Source of the DNA: Leishmania infantum JPCM5
Lineage: Eukaryota; Euglenozoa; Kinetoplastea; Trypanosomatida; Trypanosomatidae
Direction of reading: 5' to 3'
DNA length: 64,000 nt
Assembly: GCF_000002875.2 (NCBI RefSeq)
Contig: NC_009410.2
Coordinates: 558,001 to 622,000, forward strand
Part shown: positions 10,682-20,713 of the stretch, in pieces
How positions within the stretch are numbered: position 1 is the stretch's first letter
Layout: every line of letters begins with the position of its first letter
Notes under the pieces: model-generated
Told to the model about the DNA's origin: nothing
The model's input: the letters and a program-made list of their open reading frames with translations, nothing else
Databases searched by the model: none
Made by a program: the position numbers and the translations under genes

Positions 10682-11190
10682 CTCCCCGATGAGGGACAGC
10701 ACCTCACCGCGTGGTATCATAGGGGCTAGTAGCAGCTTTCTAGGGGAAGCCGAGCAGCCTCCTCCCCCCTCCCTCCCTATCCCAGCCACTGCCGAACCAC
10801 CCCCTGGTGGTGACAGGGCCAGGGTGCCTAGGACGTGGGGAGGTCAGTGCGATGCAGTGGCACGGATGCCGGCGGCCAATCCCTGGACGGCGTGGCGCCG
10901 GTGCGACCCGCGACCGTGAGCGTGCTTGCGCCATCCATGCGATGGGCAAGGCGTCAGCGTGATACCAACGCGTCTCGCTCGGCCCTCGCACTGCCTGCTG
11001 CTGGGGAGGCTGAGTGCCACCCTGCGAGGCGGGTGGGTGGGTAGAGTTTGGGTCAGGGGCCGTGCACAGATGACTGTGTCGGCGCACTGCTGTGATGCGT
11101 GTCTGCGGCTGCGTTGCACCGCGCGCTGGGTGCCTGTGGCAGGCCCGGAAGAGTGGAGCTTAGCGCACGTTGTATGAAGCAGTAACGGGT
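10682..11190 (+). mobile_element. SIDER-like degenerate retroposon, copy 2 (full-length)
   Basis: Near-identical to copy 1 at a fixed offset of 4915, with a one-base insertion in the run before ctggtggtgacagggccagg. The shared block begins at ctccccgatgaggg and ends near gcacgttgtatg. It carries the same 5' hallmark. Sequence immediately outside the two copies differs, as expected for separate insertions. It lies in the probable 3' UTR of the M3 peptidase, a position in which SIDER2 elements are reported to affect mRNA stability. Confidence 0.8.
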
Positions 11191-11572
11191 ACCTGGCAAG
11201 GGAACGAAAAGAACTCCCATGCTCTCAATCTGAGCCATTTCTTTCTGACGGCGTTGCCACACCATCTCCTCTGACCCCTCCCTCTCCACGCGCCCGTGCC
11301 CTCACCCTGCTTCTGCACAGTAAATCATTCCCCGCGCAACCTCCTCTGTTCTCTCTCCCTCGTAGTGCCGCTTTGGTCGGCTGCCCATTCGTCGGGCCGC
11401 TGTGCACCGTAATGATGCATCTGGAGAAGGGCCGAAAGCACCCGCTCCCGCTGGCGCACACACCCAAACGCACGGAAACGCACTGAAGCACCGAAAGTGA
11501 GCTGAAGAGTTGGAAAGTAGTACTCACAGACACACAGGCGCACCACATACTCGCGCGTAGTGACCGCCTATC

Positions 11573-13333
11573 ATGGAGTTCTCGTCCTCTTCCTCTTCGG
11601 ATGCGGGGCTGGAAGAAGAACTGCATCGGAACTTCCACCGTGAGCGAAGAGAACAACGTGGTATTGTCCGAGCATCTTCGGCGGCCACCCGCTGCGAAAC
11701 CATGCGCTTCACGATGCCTGATGGTCGATCGATCGAGGTTCGCAAAGGCTCCATCTATATTCCCTTGCGTGACATGTATGTTCATGTGCTGCAGGCGCGC
11801 TGCTGCCCGGAGAAGTGGTTTGGTGACGGTCGTGTGCCCCTTCGGCGACGCCGTCCACTACCGGCAGATGTGGTGGTCTTACAACGGGTAACAGAGGCAG
11901 CAGCAGCAGCTGGCAGTGGTGCCACTGCCGCTCTTCCGCCCGTCAGCGTGAGGCTGTCGGAGGCGACCGATAACGACTTTTTCGTCTTCAAGGAAGTGCT
12001 GCCTCAGAAAGCTGAAGAAAATGCTGGCGAAGTCGCCGCCCCTCTGGTGAAGACCACCTCCTTTACGGCACAGGAACGCCCGAGCAGCTGGAATGATCCT
12101 CTGATTGACACGCGCTTTCAGCGCATGGCGTTCCTGCCTCGCTGGCGCTTCTCTATGGCCCACCCGCGATTGCTGAGAGAGGCTCGGTACGACACATGGG
12201 ACGCGGTCGAGCTTGCTCCTCCACTTCACGTGGACGACGCGTGCTGCTACGATGATTCGCTGGGTATCTTGTGGAGCCTAAATAGGCGGGATGGGCACTT
12301 GTGGTACTTGCGATACGACAACAGTGCTACCACCACGACTCGAGGTGCCGCTCTCATGTCGGTATGTGTTACCACAGTCGATGTGGCCACTGCGCAGCGG
12401 TGTGTCGGGATGTACTGTCAGCATGAAGGGTCTTCGTCGCACGACGCAGCTGTCGGCGATGACGAGGAAACAAGCAGATGCGTGTGCTGTCTGCTCGTGA
12501 TCACCACCTCCCACGCTCTTTACATACGCCTCGTGTACACCTGGTGCAACAAGTTCACAGTAGAACACGCGTTGTCGACACTGAAGCTGGAATCGGTGCT
12601 CCCCAAGCCCCTGCAACTGTCGAGTGTAACGTGCTGCTGCCCCGGGAATGCGGAAAAGCCGCCTGATGTACCGCCATCCTCCGCCAACGACACGTCCTTT
12701 TGTGTCGGCGCCGGCCGAAGTGTGTTTGCGTTCATCTGGCGTAATGGACAGTGGCACAGAGTGCGCCTCGCCTCGTTTACGGCGACCGATGTAACGGCTT
12801 TGGCTCTCCACGGAGCGCTTGGGCATCCCTCGTTGCCTGTCGCCGTCGTTGCTGGCATGCGCAACGGAACGATTCAAGTCGTTACCACAGAGGGGCGGAT
12901 GCGAAACAAGGCCATCTTCAACACCACACCTCGACACTATGGGTCTGATATTACCTCCATGTACGCGGTACAAGGTCTTCCCTACGGGATCGTCTCTGTA
13001 GCTCGCGATGGCGGGGCGAAGCTCTGGGATCTGCGTCGCCTCGGGTCTGACAAAGACCCGGTGTGCACCTTGCTCACCTCGCGCCTCGGTGGTGGTCAGT
13101 CAGGGGTGTGTAGTACGGCCATGGCCGGCCACCTGCTGGCTGTCTCCTCCGTCTCCACGGGGCTTGTATGCGTGGACGCTCAAACGGGCGCCCGGTTGTT
13201 TCACACGACACAAAAGCTGTCCCCAGCAGCCCGCGTCGCATTGGGGTCTCTCAGCAACGTCGACGGCAACGATGGCTTTGAGCTCTACACCTTCAGCCCG
13301 TACTACGCACAGCGCTTCCACCTTCACCTGTGA
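11573..13333 (+). CDS. Conserved protein with WD40-like repeats, function unknown
   Basis: A 586-aa product without signal peptide or membrane helices. The N terminus is acidic and Ser-rich (FSSSSSSDAGLEEEL), followed by a segment bearing an Ala-rich insert around 105-120. From about 215 on there are beta-propeller-like repeats: DDSLGILWSLNRRDGHLWYL near 222-245, and a clear WD repeat ITSMYAVQGL...SVARDGGAKLWDLRR at about 460-487. Further blade-like segments such as AGHLLAVSSVSTGLVCVDAQTG follow to the C terminus. WD40 proteins usually act as scaffolds, so this could be part of a larger complex, but the partner cannot be read from the sequence. The start is the first ATG after an in-frame-closed leader. 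It lies directly upstream of a broken gene that also has WD40 repeats; the two are not obviously paralogous. Confidence 0.85.
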   Translation: MEFSSSSSSDAGLEEELHRNFHRERREQRGIVRASSAATRCETMRFTMPDGRSIEVRKGSIYIPLRDMYVHVLQARCCPEKWFGDGRVPLRRRRPLPADVVVLQRVTEAAAAAGSGATAALPPVSVRLSEATDNDFFVFKEVLPQKAEENAGEVAAPLVKTTSFTAQERPSSWNDPLIDTRFQRMAFLPRWRFSMAHPRLLREARYDTWDAVELAPPLHVDDACCYDDSLGILWSLNRRDGHLWYLRYDNSATTTTRGAALMSVCVTTVDVATAQRCVGMYCQHEGSSSHDAAVGDDEETSRCVCCLLVITTSHALYIRLVYTWCNKFTVEHALSTLKLESVLPKPLQLSSVTCCCPGNAEKPPDVPPSSANDTSFCVGAGRSVFAFIWRNGQWHRVRLASFTATDVTALALHGALGHPSLPVAVVAGMRNGTIQVVTTEGRMRNKAIFNTTPRHYGSDITSMYAVQGLPYGIVSVARDGGAKLWDLRRLGSDKDPVCTLLTSRLGGGQSGVCSTAMAGHLLAVSSVSTGLVCVDAQTGARLFHTTQKLSPAARVALGSLSNVDGNDGFELYTFSPYYAQRFHLHL

Positions 13334-14053
13334 GAGAGAGTGTATGTGTGTGTATGTGTGTGAGAGGAAAAGTAAGGCGGCGGCAACGGCGCAGACACGG
13401 CTCATGATGACTCGCGCCGTTCTCTTTTTCATTTCCGCTGCTACAGCCTACGACAAGGGGGCTACGCGTACCTAAAGGTCCTGCCCCGATACGAACACAC
13501 TCACGCACAGACACCAGAGACAAGGAAACGTTCACTTACAGAGAGGGATAGTAAAGCGGACAAACTGCTCCACTGCAGAGGAGGAACCCACGCTTACATC
13601 AACGCAACGGCTGGCGTGACGAAGATGGTGATCACGCTGCTAATCTTGCCTGCTGCCGTTGATGTAGAGCTGATAGTCTCTTTTCCCTCCACCTCCGGCC
13701 TTTGAAGATGTGCTTCGAGGTGCAGCCCTCTTCGTCTCCCCTCCTCGCACACGCACAAACCCAAGCGCGCACGGCCTGTGCGCTCTTACAGTTTCTACTG
13801 CTTTCTGACATGTGCACTCCTCTTCCTTCCATCTTCCCTACTCCTCTTTTCCTTCTCTCCGTTCCGCTATCTATCTTCGCTGCTCTTTTCATTGACGTGT
13901 GTGCGTGTCCCTCCACCGGTGATGTGACACACACACACACACACACGCATACATATATATATATATATTCGCGCCCCTCCCCCTTTTCGTGTGTGTGTGG
14001 GGGGGGGGGAGGGGGGCTTGTTTGTATGAGCATATCGCAGCACCACAGTAGCT
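13334..14053. other. Intergenic region with CA/TA microsatellite
   Basis: 3' flank of the WD40-like gene and pyrimidine-rich sequence. (CA)n-(TA)n at about 13926-13969 is followed by a G-rich run near 14000-14015. No gene seen. Confidence 0.7.
13926..13969. repeat. (CA)n(TA)n compound microsatellite
   Basis: About ten CA units, a short GCATA interruption, then about eight TA units. Confidence 0.85.
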
Positions 14054-14356
14054 ATGGGGGTCTATTTAGTCCATCGATCAATTGTCGTTGCTGACGCCGT
14101 GCCAACGACGTCGAAGAGCTCGACGCGCACCACTCTGCCAACACCTGCACTCAAGCAAACACCACGTGCTTCCTTTGAAGATCCACTGTCGTCCTTTAAC
14201 TGTGATGCACCGTTTTCTGGCTACGACTGTCATGCCTGGTTAGACCTGCAGCAGCAGAATAAACAGTCCCTGCAGGACAGAGTAGATGGTGTGCCATCCG
14301 CATAGAGATCCTTCTCCATCGCTATTCTTCAGCGCATTAGTCTTGAGTGACTGTCC

Positions 14357-15844
14357 ATGTCTGCAGATGTGTCCTTGGTCGATGACCTCCTGCTGACGAA
14401 AAAAGATGATGAGGTGGCATCTGGAGCGGGAGCGGTAGGAAACGGGTTTTGCATTAGGAGCAGAAGACGACGGCTGAGCAGGATCTTGAGCAATGTCTAC
14501 TCGCAGCTCAGCAACGTCACGCCTTGCCACGAAGGCGAAGCCAATGAGGACTATCTCAAGCACATCTTTGCCATAGTCGACTCAGAGGACAGGGGGTAAG
14601 TGTCGAGCATTCAGCTAGCGAGCATGCTCTTCAACGATGCGAGCCGCGCCTCTGCCGCGATGATGATGGCCGCGGCCGATCACGACAAGGACGGTTACCT
14701 TAGCGAAAGCGACGTCGTCTCCTCCTTCATTCACGTGGAAAGTGGGGTAGGCCTCTTGCAGGCGGATTGCAATGAGTCAAAGCTGGCCAAGTTGGGCTCC
14801 AGCAGCGAGAGCGACGACGCTGTTCTTGGCTCCCTCGCTAGTCTCTCCACTCAGGAAAAATCACAGAAAGACGCTCATCTCCTGAAGGCCCTCAGCAAAA
14901 TTCGTATGCGCGGCGTCGAGGTGACGAACCTGTGTAGCCAGTCGAACAGGGCCAAGTGCGTCGCTATCTCACCCGATGGCAACCTGTACGCTGTGGTGCA
15001 CCGGCACGACAATGTCGCGCATGTGTACATGATCAGCAACGGCACCGAGGTGCGTCGGCTTGTGGGTCACCAAGGGTCGCTGCTAGGCATTCTCTTCTCT
15101 CCCGATCGAAAGCACGTTGTGACAGCAGCGCGACAACTTCATGGTCTTCTGGGATCACACGATCGGACAGGAGTGCCGCTTCTCCGAGCACCCGGGAATC
15201 GTCACGGCAGCTGCGGTGAGCTTCGACGGCAAGTTTGTCTTCGGCGGTTGTCAGGATGACCTTGTTCAGAAATTCACTGCCTCCAAAGCCAAGATACGCG
15301 CAGTGTTGTCAGACATCCCGTGTGAAGTCCATGGCGTCATTGTAGCTCTCGCGACGCAGAGCACCAAGAACGACCTCATTGCCTTCTCACGTAGTTGCCG
15401 ACCAGTGCGCGCGCATCGCCAACGCCTACGATCTGCAACTCATTGGGCAGCTTAGCGGGCATGATTCGCTGGTGTGGAAAGCCTCCTTCAATGCGGATGA
15501 TAGCCTGCTATTCACATGCTGCGAGCGGAAGATCATTGTGTGAGATGGGACGTACTTCTCTTCCGTCAGAATATTCATTAGCCCCGCGGTCTCGACGCCA
15601 GGGTCGTCTGCGGATGACGTGCTGTGGACAACGGCTGTGTTCGCTTCACGAGAACACTGGCTTACTCTTCTGTCTCAAATCCCTCGGTCAGATGCACGTG
15701 CTGAACTGCGATGCTGCGTGCACGAAGGAAAGCATCATTGATATCCAGATGCGCTCCAGAGTGTACACAGCGTCAGTCTTCGTAGGCGACACAATGGTGT
15801 GTGGAAACGGCTACGGCAACGTATACCGCGTCTGCATAACGTAA
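14357..15844 (+). pseudogene. Broken EF-hand plus WD40-repeat gene
   Basis: Coding-like sequence is spread over all three forward frames. Frame A: 14357-14596, stopped by TAA at 14597-14599, then continuing in the same frame with a canonical EF-hand loop (DHDKDGYLSESD, codons from 14678) and a WD40 segment (CVAISPDGNLYAVVHRHDNV). A shift near 15130 moves to frame B (MVFWDHTIGQECRFSEHPGI). A shift near 15390 moves to frame C (DQCARIANAYDLQLIGQLSG), where TGA at 15541 replaces the Trp expected in a KIIVWD motif. A shift near 15645 returns to frame A (LLFCLKSLGQMHVLNCD) up to the final TAA at 15842. Two in-frame stops and three shifts argue for true decay. A frame-A fragment at 14054-14302 ending in TAG, plus a TGA at 14348, suggests the 5' end lies further upstream. 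The intact ancestor was probably a calcium-binding WD40 protein, possibly flagellar; that role is inference. Confidence 0.85.
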
Positions 15845-17120
15845 ACACATGTGGCGTTAGGGTGTGACGGAAGAAAATGATATCACCTTTATCTTGCACT
15901 CCCACGCACACATTTCGTCTGTTTCTATTGTTGTTTGCAACCCTTGTCTTTCCACCTCAGCATAGGGGCACACATGCACACACATACACATACGAGCACG
16001 CATACCTTCATTGCCGCATGCGGAGCAGACATAAGAGAACAAGCAGCGGAATCTACTTGGTGAAGAATGGTCGCATGCCTGTGTATCTTTTCTTTGTTCT
16101 CTCGCTTGTATTATGTGGAATATAGTATCTCTTGATGTTTGTGTACCTCTCTTCCTCTCCCTCCATATCAATGTAGGCCCGTCAGATTTTTGGGGGGTTT
16201 CTCTTTTTTTTTTCGGCATGTGTGACATCGCCACTGTCATTGCGGTCGAAGCGCTACCTGTACATTTGCGTGCCCTGCTTTCCCTCGACCGCTTGTTTCC
16301 CCACCTCCCCTCCCCTCTCTCCTCTCTTCTGTGAATGTGTGTGTGAGTGTCATTTATTTTTTATTGTCGCTTGCTTTGCTGTGCCTGCCAAGCACACTCC
16401 ATCTCCCCTTTTTTTCGTAAACTTGGTTTGTTTGCTGCCACGTAACCACCCACTCTCACTCTCCCTCTCCCTCCCTCTCTTAGCCTTCTATGTGCGTGCA
16501 TGTCTCTTTTCGCTTCCTCTCTGTTCCCTCGCGTCGTATTTTTCCTTCTTTGCTGTCTCGTTGCTCTTCTGCTCTGTTGTCGTTTTCCGTTCGCTTGTAG
16601 TCTTCCTCTCCCTCCCTCATCCTCATCCCATCAACTCCGCCCTCCTCTCCTGCCCCTTCTCTTCCCAGAAGGAACGGTATGGTCATACTCGCCCCTACGC
16701 ATCATCCCTTTTACACATACACGCAAACACTGCGCACTTCACCTTACATCTTATCCACCCACCCCGCGCCCTTCTCCCCCTTTCCTTTCGTCTTCATGTC
16801 CTCCGCACCCCACCCTCGCCTCCATCACCGCCAGACCACACCATCCCTTTGCTCTGCTTGCTCTTGGCAGAGATGGAGAAGACGAGCAGACGGTGACGTG
16901 AAGCGAGAGGGGTAGGATGGAGTGCGGGCAGCGGAACACTGCACACGAAGTGTTCCGCTTCTGGATACAACTTGCGTGTGTGCTTCGTGCAAGAATCACC
17001 TCGGTGCCGAGGAGCCTGAAGAAGAGCAAAAGAGGGCGAGGAGGCGCAGTGAAAGGAACGTAAATGGAGGGCGGCGATAAGGAAACAGACAAGCATGCAA
17101 GCAAAACAACAGCCAACGCG

Positions 17121-17151
<31 letters not shown>

Positions 17152-18706
17152 GTGTGTGTGTGTGTATGTTTCTGGCCATGTACTTTCAACATAAGGGGGG
17201 AGGGAGGGACATAGACACATCCGTGGGAGGCTGAATAAGAAAGACGGGAAAAAAAAGAGTAGAGAGACTTGGTTAGAAAATCTGTGTTACACGAAAACAC
17301 AAACACACGCTCCCTGTGAGGTCGGCCTTTTTATTTTCGATTGTGTGTGCGTGTGTTCCCTTCTTTCGTTTTTCCTTCATCAGCTGACACTAGCACCACA
17401 CCGCCTTTTCTCGTTCTCCGTGCACCCTGCCTCTGCGGTATCGCTTTTCCTTTGGGGTATTCTTTTATTATTATTTGGATTACGCAATTGCCTCCCGCTG
17501 CGTTGACTGGTTACCAGCTCGCTCGTTGTCAGTCAAATGCGGTGCTCGATGCCTTCCTATTTCTCCCTCCATCCCTCCTCCTTTGAAACTTCAGTCGACA
17601 GCCCCTCCCCTCCCCCTCCCCCTCCCCCACACACTATCCTCTCTCACAAAATCGATCCGGTCCTGTAGATTGAATAACGACTCTATATGTGTTTTAGTGT
17701 TTCATCGTTTGTTTTTTTTTACTTAGCAGGCTCCTTCGGGGAGCAGCATCTCGGAGAGGGATGGGAAGACGAGAGAGGCACACACGGATACACACATACC
17801 AGTGTGCAGCTGTAAGACCACTAAACGCAAGTAAAAACTAACGAGAAGTACGATTGCTGGGTACCTTTCAAAGAATACGTGGGCGTGAGGAGGGAAGATA
17901 GAGGTGTGTGCTTCCTTGGTAGTGTTTCTGTATGTGTCAGCAGATAACTTGCCTAGTAAAGAGCCTCCGGACACCCCTTCCTCACTTCCGTGTTCTTTAC
18001 ACGGTGTTACGGCTGCATGTTGCACAGTAGTGAGGATGCCCGTGTGAACGGTGTTCTGCTACGGGCCGTAACTCTCCTGCTGTGTACGCACCATCTCCCT
18101 CCTTGTTGTGGCTAAGTTGCCCCGACTCGCGTCGTCGCGTCTTCGAGTTGGTCACTCACTCTCCATCTCTACATTGCTTTCTGCATCCTCCTTCCCCTCC
18201 CCGTCCCCATATCATCATCCCGCCCTACATGCGTGTGATTTAGAGGGCGAAAGGGGCGGAAAGTGGGAGAGAGAGCGATTAGCTGGGCGCTTGCACGCAT
18301 CAATGTACGGTCTAAGACCTCTTTTACCTGCTATTCTTCAAAACGGAAACCCTCCCCCCGCGGACGAGCCTCGACAAATGAAAAAAAAAAGTTTGGCCTT
18401 TCTCACACTCGGTATGTGTGTGTGTGTGCGTGTGTGTGTTTTTGTGCGCGCTTCAAGCGACTTTCTGCTCCCTCTTCGCTTCGTTCCTACGGTTCCACCG
18501 CTGATGTAACGGGTGGGCCGAGGCCGAAGAATAGTAAGAAAAGGCACGCCGTTCGCATTGGTCGCGCTTTCTCACCCTCTGACGGTCTATATGGTCCTCT
18601 TCATATCAGCCAGCAAAATATTCGCCGATCCTCTTTTTTTCTGTCTTTTGCCTTCATTGATTACACGAATGAGACCATCCGGTCAGATGAGGCCGAATCG
18701 CCTGCA
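15845..18706. other. Long pyrimidine-rich intergenic region with a large dinucleotide palindrome
   Basis: 2.9 kb without a credible gene. The + strand is rich in CT tracts (16250-16800) typical of trans-splicing regions. Open frames here, such as 16222-16896, encode only Leu/Ser/Pro-rich low complexity. A 42-bp palindromic microsatellite lies at 17123-17164. Another GT-rich run lies near 18415-18440. Confidence 0.7.
17121..17167. repeat. Palindromic (CA)8(TA)7(TG)7 microsatellite
   Basis: (CA)8 runs into (TA)7 and then (TG)7. Bases 17123-17164 form a perfect 42-bp palindrome that could extrude as a cruciform or fold as a hairpin in RNA. Confidence 0.9.
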
Positions 18707-20713
18707 ATGGACGCACTCGTAGAAAGCATCGTACAGAGCGATGCACGGGCCGAGCTCACGGCAGGACAGCTGCAAGCCCTCATTGGACTTTTCACCTCGA
18801 CCTCTGAGGTCCTGTCGCCGTCCCACGCGCTCTTCCGAAAGCTCTCCGCCACCCTTGCGGCCTTCCCCTCCCTAGAAGACGGATCCCAGTGCATTCGACT
18901 CTGCATCCTCCTCTGTAGAGAGGTAGCGCACCGCAAAATCATTTTCGCACTTATCGAGGCGCACAACATATGGGTGGAGTCCATCGCAGCACCGAGCATC
19001 TCCGCCCTGGCGACGTCGCACGCGAGGCACCGCAGCGGGACCACGTACGAGACGAGCGAAGATCGAAGCTTCCTATCTCAGCTGGTTCTCGTCATGTTGG
19101 TCTCGGCCGAGTCGAGGATGAAGGCGTCTGATCTCGTAGATTTCCTCGGTGCTGACGTCGAGAGCACTGTGGAGGTACTGGTGTCCTGCTACGGAAGCGT
19201 GTGCGGGGCCCTTCCAGGAGTACTCGCCGCCGCCTCCGGAGGCTACCAGCTTCATCTGGTCGCCCGCCTCGTCGAGCTCGTTCGCGAGCTCACGTTCTGG
19301 ACTACGTACGAGGAACTGCACTCGAACCTGGGGATCGGCAGCAAGGCAAAAAAGTCTCTCTCACAGTGCACCGGTAGCGTTTCCATGAGCGCCCTCTCTG
19401 GCCCATTCCGCTACCACGTCGGCCAGCTCATCTCCCACCTTGTGAGGTACGACTTCTTTGCTCACATGAGTATGTACTTGCCGCACGTCTTGGGAAAATA
19501 TTTGGCCTCGCCCAGCAGCTGCAGCAGCAGCGACGGTGACGAGCGGAATGTGTTGATGGCCTTGTCCTTGCTGCGCAACCATCTCCTGCTTCTCCAAACC
19601 CTGCTGATGCTGACGGACCAGTATGCGCTTGTTCTGCGCAAGGCGCTCTGCCGCTGCGGGCTCCTCAGCAAGGTATGCGGCCCTCTCCTGCGCGTCTTGT
19701 GTAGACCACAAGGATGTCTACCTGGCGAATTGTCTCTGTTCGTGCAGACGGTGGCGGTCGCGTCAACGCTGACTTACCACAGCAGTGAGTGTCACCAGTT
19801 CTGGGGAGAGAACAGCAGTGTGCTGGTGGCAGCCGCAGACCGCTCCGCTGTTACTCTAGCAGATAGCTGCATTGCAGACCCGCGCACATCTGCCGAGCTA
19901 GTGGCACAGCTGGTGCGCCTCGTCGTAAACTCTCGCTCCAGCGCCGCGGTGGCGCCGTTACTCAAGACATGGGAGAGCGTCCTCGACTCCGGTGGCAAAC
20001 AGTGCGTTGCTTGCAGCCTCAGCAATCCCAAGAGTCGTAGCCGTCCGCTTGACATCAGCAGTCCATCATACAATTCACTGCGGTGCGTATTTCGCGTGGA
20101 CACCACAGCCCCACCGCCACCGCCTGCCGCCGCGCGGCGTGGCAGTGTCGGCGACCTGCTTCGTCAACGACGAAGAGGTCGACACAACCGAGAGCAGCGA
20201 AACTTGAGCCGCGGTCGCAGCCGTGGCAGAGCGCGCTCAAAGAGACGCCGCCGCCACGAGTCACAACAAGCGCGTCTTCAGCAACGCTATCACCTCCTGG
20301 TGCAGTGCACAACACCCACGACTGCGGTGGCGCGGGAACAGACTCAGGTGCAGCTCGTCCCCCTTGATTTCGTCAGTGATGCCTCCTCCGACGAGAGCAG
20401 CGACGACAGAGACGATGCGGCAGACGCTTACGAGTCGACTTGTGCTCCCCAGGTGGACCTCTCACGCTGGCGGAGAGGCCCACCGCCGACGACGATTCCC
20501 ACACAATACATCTGTTCTCTCTCCCACTCATTGATACGCTCGGCCCCGGTGTTGTCGTCCACCGGCTACCTCTTCGACGAAGACGTCATTATAGACTACT
20601 TGCAGTACTACGACGTCTGCCCCATCTCTGGAGCGTCGATGTCGCGTGCCGACTTGGTCGTGGACACGGCGCTCAAGGAGGAACTTGGGAAGGTTCGAGC
20701 CAACTTTATGTAG
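18707..20713 (+). CDS. Conserved protein with U-box-like C terminus, 668 aa
   Basis: I chose the ATG at 18707 (MDALVESIVQ): the in-frame upstream extension to 18263 is low-complexity and crosses a GT microsatellite typical of a leader. Residues 1-430 look like a helical alpha-solenoid (many Leu-rich helices such as LSLLRNHLLLLQTLLMLTDQ). About 455-570 is basic and low-complexity (RRGRHNREQRNLSRGRSRGR), then acidic (SDASSDESSDDRDDAADAY). The last ~55 residues, YLFDEDVIIDYLQYYDVCPI and the following CPISGASMSRADLVVD, resemble a U-box/RING-like fold of the kind seen in E2-binding ubiquitin ligases. It would therefore be a candidate ubiquitin ligase with a solenoid substrate platform; this role is inference and the U-box match is by eye. 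Confidence 0.75.
   Translation: MDALVESIVQSDARAELTAGQLQALIGLFTSTSEVLSPSHALFRKLSATLAAFPSLEDGSQCIRLCILLCREVAHRKIIFALIEAHNIWVESIAAPSISALATSHARHRSGTTYETSEDRSFLSQLVLVMLVSAESRMKASDLVDFLGADVESTVEVLVSCYGSVCGALPGVLAAASGGYQLHLVARLVELVRELTFWTTYEELHSNLGIGSKAKKSLSQCTGSVSMSALSGPFRYHVGQLISHLVRYDFFAHMSMYLPHVLGKYLASPSSCSSSDGDERNVLMALSLLRNHLLLLQTLLMLTDQYALVLRKALCRCGLLSKVCGPLLRVLCRPQGCLPGELSLFVQTVAVASTLTYHSSECHQFWGENSSVLVAAADRSAVTLADSCIADPRTSAELVAQLVRLVVNSRSSAAVAPLLKTWESVLDSGGKQCVACSLSNPKSRSRPLDISSPSYNSLRCVFRVDTTAPPPPPAAARRGSVGDLLRQRRRGRHNREQRNLSRGRSRGRARSKRRRRHESQQARLQQRYHLLVQCTTPTTAVAREQTQVQLVPLDFVSDASSDESSDDRDDAADAYESTCAPQVDLSRWRRGPPPTTIPTQYICSLSHSLIRSAPVLSSTGYLFDEDVIIDYLQYYDVCPISGASMSRADLVVDTALKEELGKVRANFM

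Larger units (their letters stand above)
9996..11572. other. Intergenic region containing SIDER-like copy 2
   Basis: Starts with the 3' UTR of the peptidase, includes a (GT)n run at 10174-10193, then the SIDER-like element at 10682-11190 and about 380 bp of leader for the next gene. No additional gene seen. Confidence 0.7.

Noticed and set aside
16222..16896. 224-aa Leu/Ser/Pro-rich open frame
   Set aside because: Encoded by CT-rich intergenic sequence; composition explains the open frame.
18263..18706. 148-residue N-terminal extension of the U-box-like protein
   Set aside because: Crosses an A10 run and a GT microsatellite and encodes low-complexity peptide; treated as leader.
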